From NCBI GenBank assembly GCA_021209875.1, contig JAGYVD010000008.1, positions 991,501 through 1,055,500 on the forward strand: DNA of 64,000 bases, read 5' to 3'. This DNA comes from Rosellinia necatrix. Lineage: Eukaryota > Ascomycota > Sordariomycetes > Xylariales > Xylariaceae. Of this stretch, positions 33,651-46,254 are shown in pieces. Each line of letters starts with the position of its first letter. Position 1 is the first letter of the stretch. A program made the position numbers and the translations under genes. The notes beneath the pieces are model-generated. The model did no database searches, had not been told where the DNA came from, and worked only from the letters and a program-made list of their open reading frames with translations.

Positions 33651-34796
33651 ATATGCAGTTAGGCGAAGTTTGAGACACCTGACAAGGAATAATAATTGAA
33701 AAGATGAGACATTATTGCAAGGCTCTGAGGCTTGGGTCGCTTGTCGTAATAATCTCATTGACATGAATTATGGAGTCACATTCGGAAAGCGAAGTAATCA
33801 AATTCGGGCGTGTTGCATCGAGGAGTATATTCGAGAAGATGGTATATATTAGAGGACGCTGCGAACGCGGAAGGGAATCTAGCCAGATTCATCAACATGC
33901 GCTTACCGCAAATTCAGGGACCCGGTAAAATCTCATAGGAGTAAATCCTCAATGCTATGGCAAGCAACAGTACCAAGATTTTATGTCGGTGTTCATGATC
34001 GGAGATCACGCTTCTTCAAAGGCAGGAACGAAGCTAGATTATGAGAGAGTCATGCCGTCCTAATCCTATTTTAAACAAAATAATGTGGATTGGTAGCCTA
34101 TGCAGTCAGGTTGAAGGAGAATGAGGCCAGTCTAAATCATAAGGCAATAGAACACTGCGTGCGGTAAGTTAGGTGGCCTGGTAAACTATTGAGGTCACCG
34201 AGGACCCGGGCTCACCCGATTCAGTGCTCCAGATGTCTGGGTAGTTATGCTAGCCGCGCGCTATGTTGACTACTTCGATGGGTTTGGGCCTAGTCCGATT
34301 AGAGCTTCAGGTTCCATGGGCATTAGCGTTGTCACAAAACACAAGACGTTCTTTAGACAATCATAGGAAGAACAAGTTACCAATTAGAGCTGGGGTTACC
34401 GAATTTGAAGCCATAGCGCTGCGCAAGCAAATAACAGACGCGGAGTCGGCGGCTTAGTCAAAGATGGAATCACGCTTGTTGATGTACTTGATGAAGTCCA
34501 GACAGCAGTGCGACGACAAGTTTTGGTGGAACTCGTGGCAAGATTATTGATGTGACTGGCGTTGAGAGCCCTCGACGGAAAGATAATCATACGTTTGCTT
34601 GGATCTAGATATGAATTTCAAGGCTAACTCTGGCCTCTCATATCCTAAACATCGCCCAGGACCGAGCCCGAACCCCACCCAAGACTAGGATTCCCTAGAA
34701 TCGCCCAGCTTACAGACGATCTCCTATCCTCATACCCGTCCTTATCTGTATGATCATATTTTCTATCCGTAACCCAAACGACGGATCTTGATGTTC

Positions 34797-35518
34797 TTAG
34801 ATACGGCCGTAGTACACGGTATGTCGGAGACCGTCGGCCTTGGTGACTAGGGCATGAGTATTACATTCATCGTGGAATTCGAATTGGCTAGTCAGTTCTC
34901 TCCCTAACCAACTTGGTAGTGTGGCCGTGTGGTAGTGGAACATAATAGTACCACTTGGCACTGCCGTGCAACTTACGTCAGTGTCTTGCTCATGAGTGAG
35001 AAAATGTGACGATTCGTAGACGAGGGGGAGCAAATAGCCGGCAGCTTTTGGGACATGTCCCTATATTATAATATCATTTGAACAAAGACTCCAGATATCA
35101 CTCACGAAATTTATCTTCATCTTCGCTATCTTCGGGTTCTAGATGACGGGATAGAAGGTATGAACCGCCGGCGGCCAAGGTATTCTTGCCTATCAAGGCC
35201 CATCTCGCATCTGAATCTGTAGGCCCTGCCGGCAATTCGAGCTCCCCTGGACGGAGTTCAGGGTGAGTGCGATCGTTGGCGGTTATAAGGAAGGAAGTTT
35301 GTTTCCATTTCGTGTAAATGGTAATACCATTTGGGTAGTTGCCGTGCCATTGGGGAATAATCTCGCCGGTTGTCTCATTGCTATTATACGGATTAGTGTC
35401 AGAATATCATACAGATAACGATATATGGACGGCAACATAGATGTTGCACTTACGCGAGTGTAGTATTGATTATAGTCCAAGCTCCTGTGAAGCAGCGAAT
35501 TGCCTTGAGTGCCTGCAT
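34797..35518 (-). CDS. Lipocalin-like domain protein
   Basis: Three exons, complement of 34797..35044, 35106..35380 and 35454..35518, encode 195 aa. Introns are 73 and 61 bp, GT-AG and phase-consistent. The order of segments fits the fungal lipocalin-like domain: FTGAWTIINTTL near the N terminus, then NETTGE, a GITIYT strand, DRTHPELRPGELELP, SDARWALIGKNTLAAGG and finally a TIMFHYHTATLPSWLG-like strand. The family is found in many ascomycete genomes, often next to secondary-metabolism genes, and is thought to bind small hydrophobic ligands or act as a cyclase-like fold. The exact role is unknown. No signal peptide is visible, so it is probably cytosolic. The acceptor of exon 3 is inferred from frame (CAAAAG), and an upstream AG would break the frame. 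Confidence 0.7.
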
Positions 35519-36755
35519 GGTGTGTCGGTATGTTTGAGACGGAAAGGTGTAATTCTGTTCTGGGTATCAAATAAATGGCAAATTTCTGCGCGGACTCAAG
35601 AAAGTCAGGTCGCCCTCTGGGTTTTCTTTAAATACGTCAACAAACGACCTCTAGTTGCCCCCATAGCTCGATTCGGGGCGAACCGGGACGTATATCTTTT
35701 CCTTCAAACCTGAATATGCGCCAGGGCCGGCTTAACACTCCGCCGAAACCTGGCTATTCGTCGATAGAACATGATTGAATCTATAGACTGCCGGCTTTGG
35801 CGATTTTTGGCAGGGTATTACACTTTTACGCTACATAGCATCGATATAATGGCCTTGTGAAAAGCTTAAACGATAGCAACATACTGACAGGGCTATTTTA
35901 CGAATAATATGTAAATACGGTGCCCACGTTCATCCATTGCTAAATACACCGAGGAAGTTCGATTAAAGACAGCTGGCTCACGGCGATGTTTGGCGTTTGG
36001 AATGTGATGTCTCTTTTTGATCGGGCACGGAAACCTAAAATCATTCAGGTAATTGATAGGTGCGCTTATGATGCCGGAGTTCATTAAGCCTCGGCGTATA
36101 GCCGAAGGCCTGTATTCGAGAGCGTTTTTTCCCTGAGAGAGAGACGTTAGGGGTAGCTCAAACTGGGAAGGTTACTGGGTGATTTGATCGTGTGATTGAA
36201 TGACTACGGCAGCGCAGCGCAAGGTCCTTCGGCTATGTGTAATGAACGAGTTTAAAAAGAAAAGGGTACTAAGGAAGAAAGAAATAGAAAATAACTAGCT
36301 CAAGATGCGAAACTTATGGAGTATGCAGCTTGTCATGAAATGGTTTTCAGGCGAATGGTATAGTATAATAGATATCTAAGTCCCGAGAACCCGGAGGTAA
36401 GAATATGGACATGGCGGTACCAATAAAACACTCTTCAGGCTAAATATAACATGCTTGTGTGTGCTATGAAGTCGAGAGCTCGCCATTGAGCTGCATGGGG
36501 TTGGTCTTCCGCAGGTCTACTATTTACTATGTTTCTAGAACGTAGCCAAGCGTGGCTCTGCCAAAGACACGGACGATCGGATAGGGGTGTACGAGGGGAT
36601 AATACCATACTTTAGCCGTCATCGACAAAGTCGGGGTAATCTGCAGACGTGCAGCTCACGTTCATAACTTGATATATAGATATGGTTGGAAGGGATGTAA
36701 AAAGTGTATTTGCAGCTGAGGAAGGGTCTTGAACAATCGTCATATCTTTCAAAGA
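35519..36755. other. AT-rich intergenic region
   Basis: No gene is supported in about 1.2 kb. It lies between the starts of the divergent lipocalin-like and beta-xylosidase genes, so both promoters fall here. Confidence 0.5.
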
Positions 36756-39252
36756 ATGGCGTATAGACTCATTTTCGCCGCTTTCCTGGCCGGAAATACA
36801 TGGGCACGTGATTTTCCAAACTGCCAGTCCGGACCGGTGAGCCCCTGAACGCGACAGAAGCGCCTGTGGTTTTCGTTTTCTAATAGATAATTTGAAAGCT
36901 CGCGTCGAACCAAGTATGCAACACCACGCTCGACCCATGGTCGCGAGCGGCTGCGGTAAGATGATCCTGTGATTTTTAAGATGTATTGAAATCGTAGGAG
37001 GCTTATACGACGATGGCATAGCTCGTGGCTGCGTTTACGACAAACGAGAAGATATCCAACAGCTGGGATAACTCCCCTGGGGTATCGCGACTCGGTTTGC
37101 CGGCCTACGAATGGTGGCAGGAAGCGCTCCACGGCGTTGCAAGATCCCGCGGTGTCCAATTCGCGACCTCGGGCGAGTTCAGCTACGCCACATCGTTCCC
37201 GCAGCCGATTACGATGGGGGCGGCCTTCGACATGCCGCTGATCGCCTCCGTGGCGACCGTCACGTCGACAGAGGCCAGGGCATTCAGCAACGCCGGCCGG
37301 TGCGGGCTGAACTTCTGGACGCCGAACATCAACACCTTCCGGGACCCACGCTGGGGACGGGGGCAAGAGGTCCCCTCCGAGGACCCCTACCATATGTCGC
37401 AGTACGTCATGCAGCTCATTCCCGCGCTGCAGGGCGGGCCGAAGCCAGATCCGTATTACAAGCTCGTCGCCACCTGCAAGCACTACGCGGGGTACGACAT
37501 GGAAAACTGGAAGGGCAACAAGAGATACGGGTTCGACGCGAAGATCACCATGCAGGATCTCCAGGACTATTATCTCCAGCCGTTCCGCACCTGCGTCCGG
37601 GACGCGAACGCGCAGTCCATCATGTGCAGCTACAACGCCGTGAACGGGGTCCCGACCTGCGCCGATCCCTGGCTGCTCCAGAGTGTCCTGCGCGAGCATT
37701 ACGGCTTCGCGGGCGACCGCTGGGTCACCGCAGACTGCGACGCCCTGCAGAACGTCTGGACCGACCACCATTACGGCGGGAACGCGGCGGCAGCGGCGGC
37801 GGCCTCCCTCAACGCCGGCACGGATCTGGACTGCGGGCAGTTCTGGCCGCAAAACCTCCCATCCGCTTATAACTCGAAACTGTTCAACGACACCGTGCTC
37901 GACCGGTCGCTCATCCGCCGGTACGCGTCCATGGTGCGGCTTGGCTGGTTCGACGCGCCTGCCAAGCAGCCGTATCGGCAGCTCGCGTGGGCCGACGTCG
38001 CGAAGCCCGACGCGAAAGCGTTGGTGCTACGCACGGCCCAGGAAGGGCTGGTGCTGCTCAAGAACGAGGGGGTCGGGAAGCTGCCGCTCTCTAAAACGGT
38101 CGTGAAGCGCGTGGCGGTCGTGGGGCCGCTCGCGACGGCGACGACGCAGATGCAGGGGAACTATTACGGCACTGCCCAGAGCATATCCACGGTTGTGAAC
38201 GCGTTCAAGGCGACCGGTTTCGAGGTCACGAACGCACAGGGCTGCGCGCTTACGGGGACCTCGACATCGGGGTTCTCGGCGGCTCTGAACCTTGCGAGGA
38301 GCGCCGACGCAACGGTCTTCGTGGGCGGCATGGACACGAGCATCGAGGCCGAAGATCGGGATCGAGAGCAGATCACCTGGCCGGGCGCTCAGCTGTCCCT
38401 GATCCAACAGCTCGCCGCCGCGACGGGGGACAAGCCGTTCGTGGTCGTGCAGATGGGTACCATGGTCGATAGCTCGGCACTTGTAACCGAGAAGAACGTT
38501 AACGCACTGCTCTGGGCGGGATATCCGGGACAAGACGGGGGAACAGCCGTTGTTAGTGTGCTGACCGGCGACAAAGCACCAGCTGGGCGGCTGCCTGTCA
38601 CTCAGTACCCCGGCGACTACGTCAACCAGGTCCCGATGACGAATATGAATTTGCAACCGGGAAGCGGGAACCCAGGGTATGTCGAAGCCTTCGTTATTCT
38701 TTCTTTGAAACCCCGCGTGATAAGCCAGTTGGAACTCACTGACAAACATTCAGGCGTACCTACAAGTGGTACTCCAAGGCACCTGTCTTCCCTTTTGGAC
38801 ACGGGTTACAGTACACAAGCTTCAACATCTCCCTACCAGCAGACCTACCAACAAAGTTCGCGACGGCAGATTTACTAAGTGGCAACAGCACCGAGGGAAA
38901 CCCACTGGACCTCCTCCCGCTGACCTCGGTATCCGTCTCAGTGACAAATACAGGGGATGTCACTTCCGATTACGTGCTGCTCGCATTCTTGAAAGGTGAG
39001 TATGGGCCTGCGCCGTACCCCAACAAAAGCCTAGTGGCCTTCACGAGGCTTCACGATATCAAACCCGGGGACACCGCAACCGGCGCGCTCGACGTCAAGC
39101 TTGGGAGTGTTGCGCGGAGCGACGCGGGCGGCGCATTGACGCTGTGGCCGGCGAAGTACAAGTTGGTGCTTGACATTGACGATCGCGCGAGCTGGGATTT
39201 CGAGATCACGGGGACGGCGGCGGTGCTAGACAAACTACCGCCAAAGAAGTAG
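36756..39252 (+). CDS. GH3 beta-xylosidase (xylan 1,4-beta-xylosidase), secreted
   Basis: Four exons (36756..36836, 36899..36955, 37022..38676, 38754..39252) encode 763 aa. Introns are 62, 66 and 77 bp, and the joins are all in phase. Residues 1-17 form a signal peptide. GH3 N-terminal domain features include LPAYEWWQEALHGV, NFWTPNINTFRDPRWGRGQE and CKHYAGYD. The catalytic nucleophile is the Asp of VTADCDA (about residue 285). The C-terminal GH3 domain has AQEGLVLLKN, the EAEDRDR loop and PFGHGL, followed by a fibronectin type III-like end. The sequence fits fungal XlnD-type beta-xylosidases, which release xylose from xylo-oligosaccharides outside the cell. It converges on the FAD oxidase gene, with only 125 bp between the two stop codons. 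Confidence 0.93.
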
Positions 39253-39377
39253 CATGGGGACTAAGCCAACGAGAATCGGTTTGGTCAAGATAATCGTATA
39301 AATACAAGCAACCGATCTCCTTTCCAGCACCCACAAGCCCACTGAAAATGGCATGGGATGCACCATATATTGAGGCA

Positions 39378-41811
39378 TCACATAACATCCCCGAGAGATT
39401 GTAAAGCCATAGGGTACTGCTGCCCGTTTCGCTTTGCGTGATCGCCATCGACGCGGCAGAGGTGGTATCCGATTTGTTCCCACCTCTCGTTGCCAACGCA
39501 AGGGCTACACCAGAGGACGTCCTTTGGATCTACGGCCCTCTTGATTTTCACTAAGCGTTCGTAGTTCTCCCCCCAAAACGTATGTTGCCAGTCCGGCTCG
39601 CCAGGATAATTCTTAGAGCTGTTAGTGAGTGAATTGTCTGTATGCACCAGGCAAATTTCCTACCTCGTTTACGTATGCTCCCATATCAGGGGCGAGCTGC
39701 CGCAGGGGCTTAGTTCTGTTATTGACGATGTTGAGTGCCTCGGCTCGTGCGGTGGCATTGAGGGGCATGAAGATGTGCCCGGTGGCTATAAATGAATTAG
39801 ATATTTGATCTACTTGAGCGGTGTGAAGGCACTAGGGAACCTACTAGAGTGGACGATCGCCTTCCTCCATGTTGGTGTGACTGAGATGCTGCCGCCTCTC
39901 GGCTTAGCATCTCGTACGCCTTTTCCAGCGACAAGGTAGGCTGATGCTCCTGCAAGCCTAAATGCCTCACCAAGAACGTCGTTCGGGTTATTCAGGGCTT
40001 TTTCATCGAGAAGACGAGACCCAACGTATTGATCGTAGCCTGTCGCACCCTGGTCGTACCATATGTTGAACCATGATTGAAAGGAGGGATAAGGGCTAAA
40101 TTGAGTCGCAATAATTGCACCGGGCCATGTGGCGTTAACATGGGCGAAAATAGGATCCCAAATGGCCTGCATATCATTGATATCCTGTGTATCCAAGATC
40201 TATGAAACATTCAGGATTAAAATAGATTGCTACAGGGGGCCTGGTCTCTATAGGGGAAACGGGGAAACAGAGAAACAGAGAGGAGCGATGATGTGCCTAA
40301 TAGGAAATGAACGACTTAGGATACGTACCATAGCCTCACCGCCCATGCCAGCATAGGTCGAAGAGCCGTTGATTTCTGGGCCGCTAAGGTTGGATGAAAA
40401 GAACAAATAGCCGGATACATCTTGCGATGCAAGATAGGGGAGTTGAGTGGCGATATAGCCGATCATATCCCAAACCCAAGGCGCTTTAAGGTCTGGAGTA
40501 AGGATCCCAAGTATACCGGCCACTAGCTTTGGCGTTGGATGTGTAGCTATCGTTACAGAGGTCATGACACCGAACGTTGAACCGCCGCCCTGCCTATCAT
40601 CAGTGTGTGACTCTCACTTTGGCGATCTGAACGTAGGCTCACTCCTCGCATGGCCCAGAATAGGTCTTTGTTTTGGCATTCGTTGGCAGTGACGATATCG
40701 CCCATCGGCGTGACTACTTCTAACTCCAGCACATGGTCCGCGCCCAAACCGTACCGCGGTCCCAGGATCGAATGACCACCACCGGTAAGATAACCGCCAA
40801 CGCTCACCGATTTCGAGTTCCCTCCCACGATAGTACGGTTGATTTTATCCAGCTCTTCGTAGATGGCACCGAGCGAGGCACCGCCGCCAACAGTCACGGC
40901 GTGGCTGTCGATCGTGAAGTCGCAACCGGTCGGCCTGAACGCTTCGTGCGTCTTCTGACTTTGCATATGACGGACCCAGATGGATAAAGCCCCTGGTGCT
41001 TGAGAGCGGCCTTGGAAGTCATGACCGGAACTCTTTACGACAACACGAATGTCGTGCTTCCGTGCTGTTTGACTCACTCCATCAGCACTGATCTCCGGGT
41101 CCTGTGCTACGTTCAAACTTACCGAAATCAAAGCTGAGCTTCACGTCCCTTGCGTTTGTCGCATTCACGACATAGGCAGGATATCCCGCACTACTACATG
41201 GAGAATTTGGGTTAACCAAACAGGTGTCATTATTGAACTGTTGCCACATGTTTGAAAAGGGGTGATTCTGGTGGAAATCGAGGGTTCCCCAGGCTGCAGT
41301 GACGATGGCGCACTGGTTGGGGCTGTCGAAGATCATCAGTCAGTTACTATCTGTGCTGAAGGGGAAAGGGGATCCTAGAATGGGTACGCACTCGAAGGTA
41401 GGCTGTCCGGGATGGCAGACAGCTCCCGGAGGAGGCCCTGGTTTGATAAGTTTTCCCCCAGTAGACTGATTGAATTTGGCCCAAGATTCTTCAGATGGCC
41501 ACTATAATCACGGTATCAGCATGTAAGAAATACGGTTATTTGGTGATCAATTGCCCCTAGGCTAGAGTTGCCCACACACAGGAGCACTCATCAAGTCCAA
41601 GGTGAATGGGCGAATGAATGGGCGAATGGACGAGGAACAAGACGCCGACGTGTTTGAGTTGTTAAGCAGGAAATTAGGAAATACCTACGCCGGAGGTGCC
41701 AGGGAAGGTCTTGCATGCTCCATGGCCGCTGCGTGCCTCTGCCTTGGCTGGGGAGGCATCGCCCAGAGCGATGAGGGAGGCGAGTAAGCAGTGATATATA
41801 GATGCTCTCAT
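39378..41811 (-). CDS. BBE/AA7-type FAD-linked oxidase, secreted
   Basis: Eight exons, complement of 39378..39611, 39664..39785, 39845..40199, 40329..40589, 40643..41064, 41123..41322, 41392..41501 and 41689..41811, encode 608 aa. The seven introns (52-187 bp) are GT-AG and every phase closes. There is a signal peptide (about residues 1-20). The His of VKSSGHD is present for covalent FAD attachment. At the position of the usual second flavin-linking Cys the sequence reads GGNSKSVSVGG, so only one covalent bond is expected. The GGGHS loop, a Trp-Gly rich sheet and a BBE C terminus (GEPDWQHTFWGENYERL) follow. Enzymes of this type oxidise sugars, oligosaccharides or secondary metabolites. Its place beside a beta-xylosidase favours a carbohydrate role, but this is unproven. 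Confidence 0.87.
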
Positions 41812-43945
41812 TTTGTTAGTGAGATCCAATGGGGTGCATAGGAGCTCGCTCACTTTGATGATTCTAGGAGAGGGAATCGAGGTAGTGTATATATATATAA
41901 TATATACTGTTTGGACAAATGCCTGCGTCGTCGGACTTGATAGTGTCGATATTAAACTCGATTATACCACGTCCGAGGGCGATGTCATAGCCTCCAATTC
42001 CTCACCAATCGCGATGAATGAATATGAATACCTTCGTATTGCTCGGTTTACTACCCGGGTCAGGCGTATCTGCGGCTAGGCGTCTTTGGGAGGTCTTACT
42101 TTGGGGGACCTAACCTTTAATAAATAAGGCATAGGGCCAAATATTAGTGCAATCGAACCCCTGCAGCTTTCTAGAGTACCTTGCCTTGGGATCGCCCGAA
42201 CAAGTATGCTGATCTTCCTTAAAGAAGCCTACCTGGGTATGTCAACGACCAACGTGAACCCAGGTCTGCCCAGGGGCCGTTAGTTCCAATAGACAATGCT
42301 AGCCCCGGACTCTGCCCCGAACAACCGCCTCATGGTCAAGCCGCCAAGATAGGATATGATCAGTATATTTCCGCCCACCCCTACGTCGTCACGTCACTGT
42401 CATATAGGCCTGTCATTCAGCCGCACGCGCTTCGGGTCGAGTTAGGAAACTCGAATTGGTGACTGCCTGACGCAGAACCTGGCAGTGATTTCTCATTGCG
42501 ACGCCGACGAGCTTTCCAGCCAATTCGCAGCCCCCTGCGTCCAGCAAGCAGCCACCGATGCTACGTAAGCGCAGCCAGGCAACCAAATTTGTTCAACTTC
42601 GCGATGGCATGATACTCACATTCTCTTGTCATCGGTTGGTCAGTCGATCTTTGCCACATATTTAGATTGGAGTTCTACCAGTCTACAGGACCTGGGGGGC
42701 CAGACTAGTCCTTTGGGCTAGAACGAACTCAGGCCGGTAGCCTAAAGTCAACAGATTTCGGCATCCTTTCTTTGGCACATCATACCGTACCTGGTACGGT
42801 ATGAATAAGGCCCGCCTATTCCACGCAAGACATAAGCGACTAATTCCCTCGTTTTCGGCTCGGGGAATCTCATGTGTATGTGTTTGTGATTTGACCAGTC
42901 ATTCTGATCACCAGTCTCTAAGATTCATCACGGCCGGGTAGATACTAAGACAGGTCCTGCTTGCACATCTTATGCGCCGCTACAGTTCAGACCGCGAAGA
43001 TCTGAACATACAGCGTTGTTAATTCCAAAAAGCGGTTGACCTAATTGGTATAGGGGCATCAGTGGTGGTGATATATGTAGGCTGGGATACGGAATGCCCG
43101 TGAAGTGCCGATCCTAGTCACCGGGGCCTCGGGGCCGTGGCATGATAAATCCTGAATTGTTCCATAGGGCGGAATGGTACCGAAAGGTAACTCAACTCGG
43201 TAGAGACAATATGTGCCGACTGACACATATCTTGTCAATGGCCTCCAGTTAAATCTTGCTAATGCTTCGCCTACGAGCGCAAGGATCTAAGGGGATAATT
43301 TGTGCGTTTTGACAGCAATTAACTAGCCAAGCACGGTCATGCAGCGCCAAACATATTAACTAGAAAGGCCTCATACTTTCGCCATATTGCTTTAGCTCTA
43401 GTTACCCGGTTCAACCCAAGTATACAATCCTTACGTCAATCGTATACAAGAGTAGCACGGGTACCTACACTAGGTAGGACTAACTACTAGCTATATTATG
43501 TATGTTCCACAGCCCTACCTGCTACTATTTAGGTAGTGCCACGATGGCGGATCACGGTTCCAAGCATAAGAAAGGTTATATTACCTAACCAGAAGCCGGA
43601 GCGCTCGACGGTGGTCCTACCATGTTACCACCGCTTACCTAGCCTATTGATCACGCCACACAAAGGCAACGACTAGGCAAGCGTAAGGCGGGTGGTCTTC
43701 ATGGATACGTGATTATTTTACTACAGTCACCGGTTGCGGCTGAATGAGAATTATACCCTTTCGCGGACATAGGGCGTTGAGTAGAGGAACAACATTATGA
43801 GAGATATTACACCAAGGTCAAAGCATGGGAATGACAAACAGGAGCCCAACGTCATACTGTAAGCCTCTATCTTGTCATAAGTTTAGATTATTCTATAATT
43901 CCATCAAGCCGGACCAAAGATCCTCAAATAGTCCGTTCTCCTATT
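41812..43945. other. Intergenic region, no gene found
   Basis: About 2.1 kb with no coding frame of note. It has an AT run near 41888 and a perfect 12-bp-arm inverted repeat at 42780..42804. Confidence 0.5.
42780..42804. repeat. Perfect 25-bp palindrome
   Basis: Arms of 12 bp (TCATACCGTACC and its complement) are separated by a single base. It is not next to a gene start. Confidence 0.85.
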
Positions 43946-44563
43946 TCAACCGGTTCCAAGTCCGGGGTACAGCCAGCAACTGGCTCCCCAGGGAGAATAT
44001 GTATATCCACCAATGTCCCCCACGAATTCGCACAGTTCTCCTTCGATGAAGTTGACGGCGTGGCAGAACCAGTACTCGTCCTGTCTCTTAGACACGTCCA
44101 CGCCTGCCTCGACAGCGCGCTTCGCTTTCTCGAAGGACCCCGAGCATGCGTTGATGCACGAACTCAGCTTGTCGTTTTCCGGCACGATCTTGGTCTGCTC
44201 CGGCTTATAGGCGTTGCAAGTGACCCAACACCGCACGTTCCCGGGTTCCCCCGACTCCGGGTCGTAGTACGAGCACTTGCAGAGCTCGTCATAGTCGATG
44301 TTCTGCTCGAAGGGGGAGGGCCGGTAGCAGTCCTCGTCCGGGTCCGGTCCCGAGGGGATCTCCGTCGGCGTTGGGCGCGGGGTCTTCGTCGCCGTTGTCG
44401 TCGTCGTCGCGGGGCTTGACGAGGAGTAGCAGTTGGGGCCGCGACGGGCGACGTGGACCGGGGAGTGGGGGTCTCGGTTGGCGACGAAACCGGCGTCCGC
44501 GACGTGGACTAGGGCTAAAATACCCGCCGCTAAGGCCAAACTTGACCTGAACTGCGGTATCAT
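43946..44563 (-). CDS. Small secreted cysteine-rich protein
   Basis: This single-exon frame encodes 205 aa from the chosen start. An upstream in-frame ATG (44647) would add 28 residues, but only the start at 44563 puts a signal peptide (residues 1-26, ending around ALVHVADAG) at the N terminus. The mature part has eleven cysteines, a Thr/Pro-rich linker and two dibasic sites (an RR near residue 41 and a KR near residue 159) that could be cut by a Kex2-type protease. I recognise no domain. Size, secretion signal and cysteine content fit the broad class of fungal secreted effector-like or cell-wall proteins; this is a resemblance, not an assignment. An unspliced intron cannot be excluded. Confidence 0.7.
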   Translation of the reverse strand: MIPQFRSSLALAAGILALVHVADAGFVANRDPHSPVHVARRGPNCYSSSSPATTTTTATKTPRPTPTEIPSGPDPDEDCYRPSPFEQNIDYDELCKCSYYDPESGEPGNVRCWVTCNAYKPEQTKIVPENDKLSSCINACSGSFEKAKRAVEAGVDVSKRQDEYWFCHAVNFIEGELCEFVGDIGGYTYSPWGASCWLYPGLGTG

Positions 44564-46254
44564 TCTGAGGTCGGGTCGGGGAAGTGGGTGTCCCGTGAGG
44601 CCGTTGTGTGAGCTGGTTGGGGCCCTGATGCTGGTGAGATACGACACAAGCCTATGCGAGGGAACTCTACATTTTATAGTTCGCCCTGGACTCTGCTTGG
44701 ATAGTTCCTACTAGATAGACAGCATTGTTGCTCAATCTCGGTTGGCGGCATCTGTCTGGCGTTAAGGGCAGGGAGTTGAAGCCAAAGCTAAGACATAATA
44801 CAAGGACTCTAATCCTACATTTGCAGGATACACCAAGTGAGAAACACACAACACCATTAAAACGGCTTTTCTTAATAAAGAACCAATTGAAATACAGGGG
44901 CAAGGAGGATATCGCCTCTAGCGAGTTCTCATCGTTATGCCTTGCCATTCGCTTGGAACTTCGTTCCTACAATCTGAGGTCCTAGATGGGTAAAATGTTG
45001 CGTGAAGTGAGCACTAGTAACCGAACCCTGCCTTCACATTTCGAGAACGAGGATTATAGGCCGAATTGAACATGCGACCGAACACTTACGGCTAGGGCCA
45101 CAACATAATATTCACCGCTTTGTTTAATTAGCTTAGCAAGCGGCGGCGAAGTATTATGGATTGCCAAGCATTCTCTTTCCATCACTCTCGGGTCCTCAGG
45201 TCTACCTTGCGACGTACGAGTTTGCTTGCAAGATAAAGAGAAACGATGAGCCTTTGTACTTGCGGCGGTATCACACACGTCGTTTGGCGGCCCGCCTTTT
45301 ACCAAACCTTGTCAGCGAGGTGAACATTAAACGCCAACTCAATGAAGCATAATCGCATGAGCCCTTATCCTGCTGGAATGTTGAAAACCTAACGCTAGGG
45401 TCATGAATAGCAACCGCCAACACATATACCGTATAATCATATGAGACAGGTCGTGATATTCTATTTGAATTTATAAGTGCTTCCGACGCCCCCCTTGGGT
45501 CTTGAAGGTCTCAGCAATTAATTGTTTACCCCATTGAGCCCTAAATACAACACCCACATCCCCTTACTACTTAGAACAACCCTATCTACTCACTCCGTCT
45601 TATCCCTATTTGACACTCAACTACTTTTGCCTGATTCGTTAGATAGGCTTCCTCTTCCTAGGAGCTGAATACCTTACGTCGCCGTGCGCTATTATGAAAC
45701 TATTCTTTACGCATAAATACCTAGTAGTCCGAAGACATTGGGCACAACAAGGTTTATTTATGCTAGATCCCTTTGCTGTTCGTGAGTTCTTACGGGATAA
45801 AGGCCCTCCCTACCCCATTCCATCCTACATATACAGCGAGAATAAAGTCAACTGCAAGGCCAGAGGTGTCATCGGCTGCGACAGTTTTCATGCCGTTCTT
45901 TTTAATAGTCTCCTTTGGTTACCCGACCTCTCACAGTATGACTGATTTTCCTATTTATCTTGTCTTTGCTTCATGACAAGTAGACTAGAGCGCAAGTAGG
46001 CAGAAGTAGAAGAGTTTTCGCTTTAGATGCTTCTACTCTCCCCGTTTATTTAGGTATTATATCTTGATTTTCTGGATATTATGCAGCAATATAATAAGGG
46101 ATTGCTCATAATTTCTCTAAATCGTACGTAATGCATCGCCGAAGTTATCTGTCATTACATTCCCCGAAACTTAACTGCTAGGCGAACAAAAATGGGCGGA
46201 ATGCTAAACATATTCGGGAAAGACACTACGGTAGGTGGATTGGATACCAACATA
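44564..46254. other. Intergenic region with no supported gene
   Basis: About 1.7 kb of AT-rich sequence. Frames of up to 93 codons have no family resemblance. Its left end is the promoter of the cysteine-rich protein. Confidence 0.45.

Larger units (their letters stand above)
31299..34796. other. Long AT-rich intergenic region with tandem repeats
   Basis: About 3.5 kb without a supportable gene. It includes a 7-bp tandem array (31681..31743), GTAGT repeats near 32164, TAGTGTAC-type words near 31611 and 32409, a GTGTAATAT triplication (about 33190-33220) and a TA run (33627..33650). Short frames near 32850 and 34263 show no recognisable domain. It may contain degraded genes or repeats. Confidence 0.45.

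Noticed and set aside
34263..34457. Small frame in the 31-35 kb gap
   Set aside because: There is no family resemblance, and neighbouring codons continue only by switching frame.
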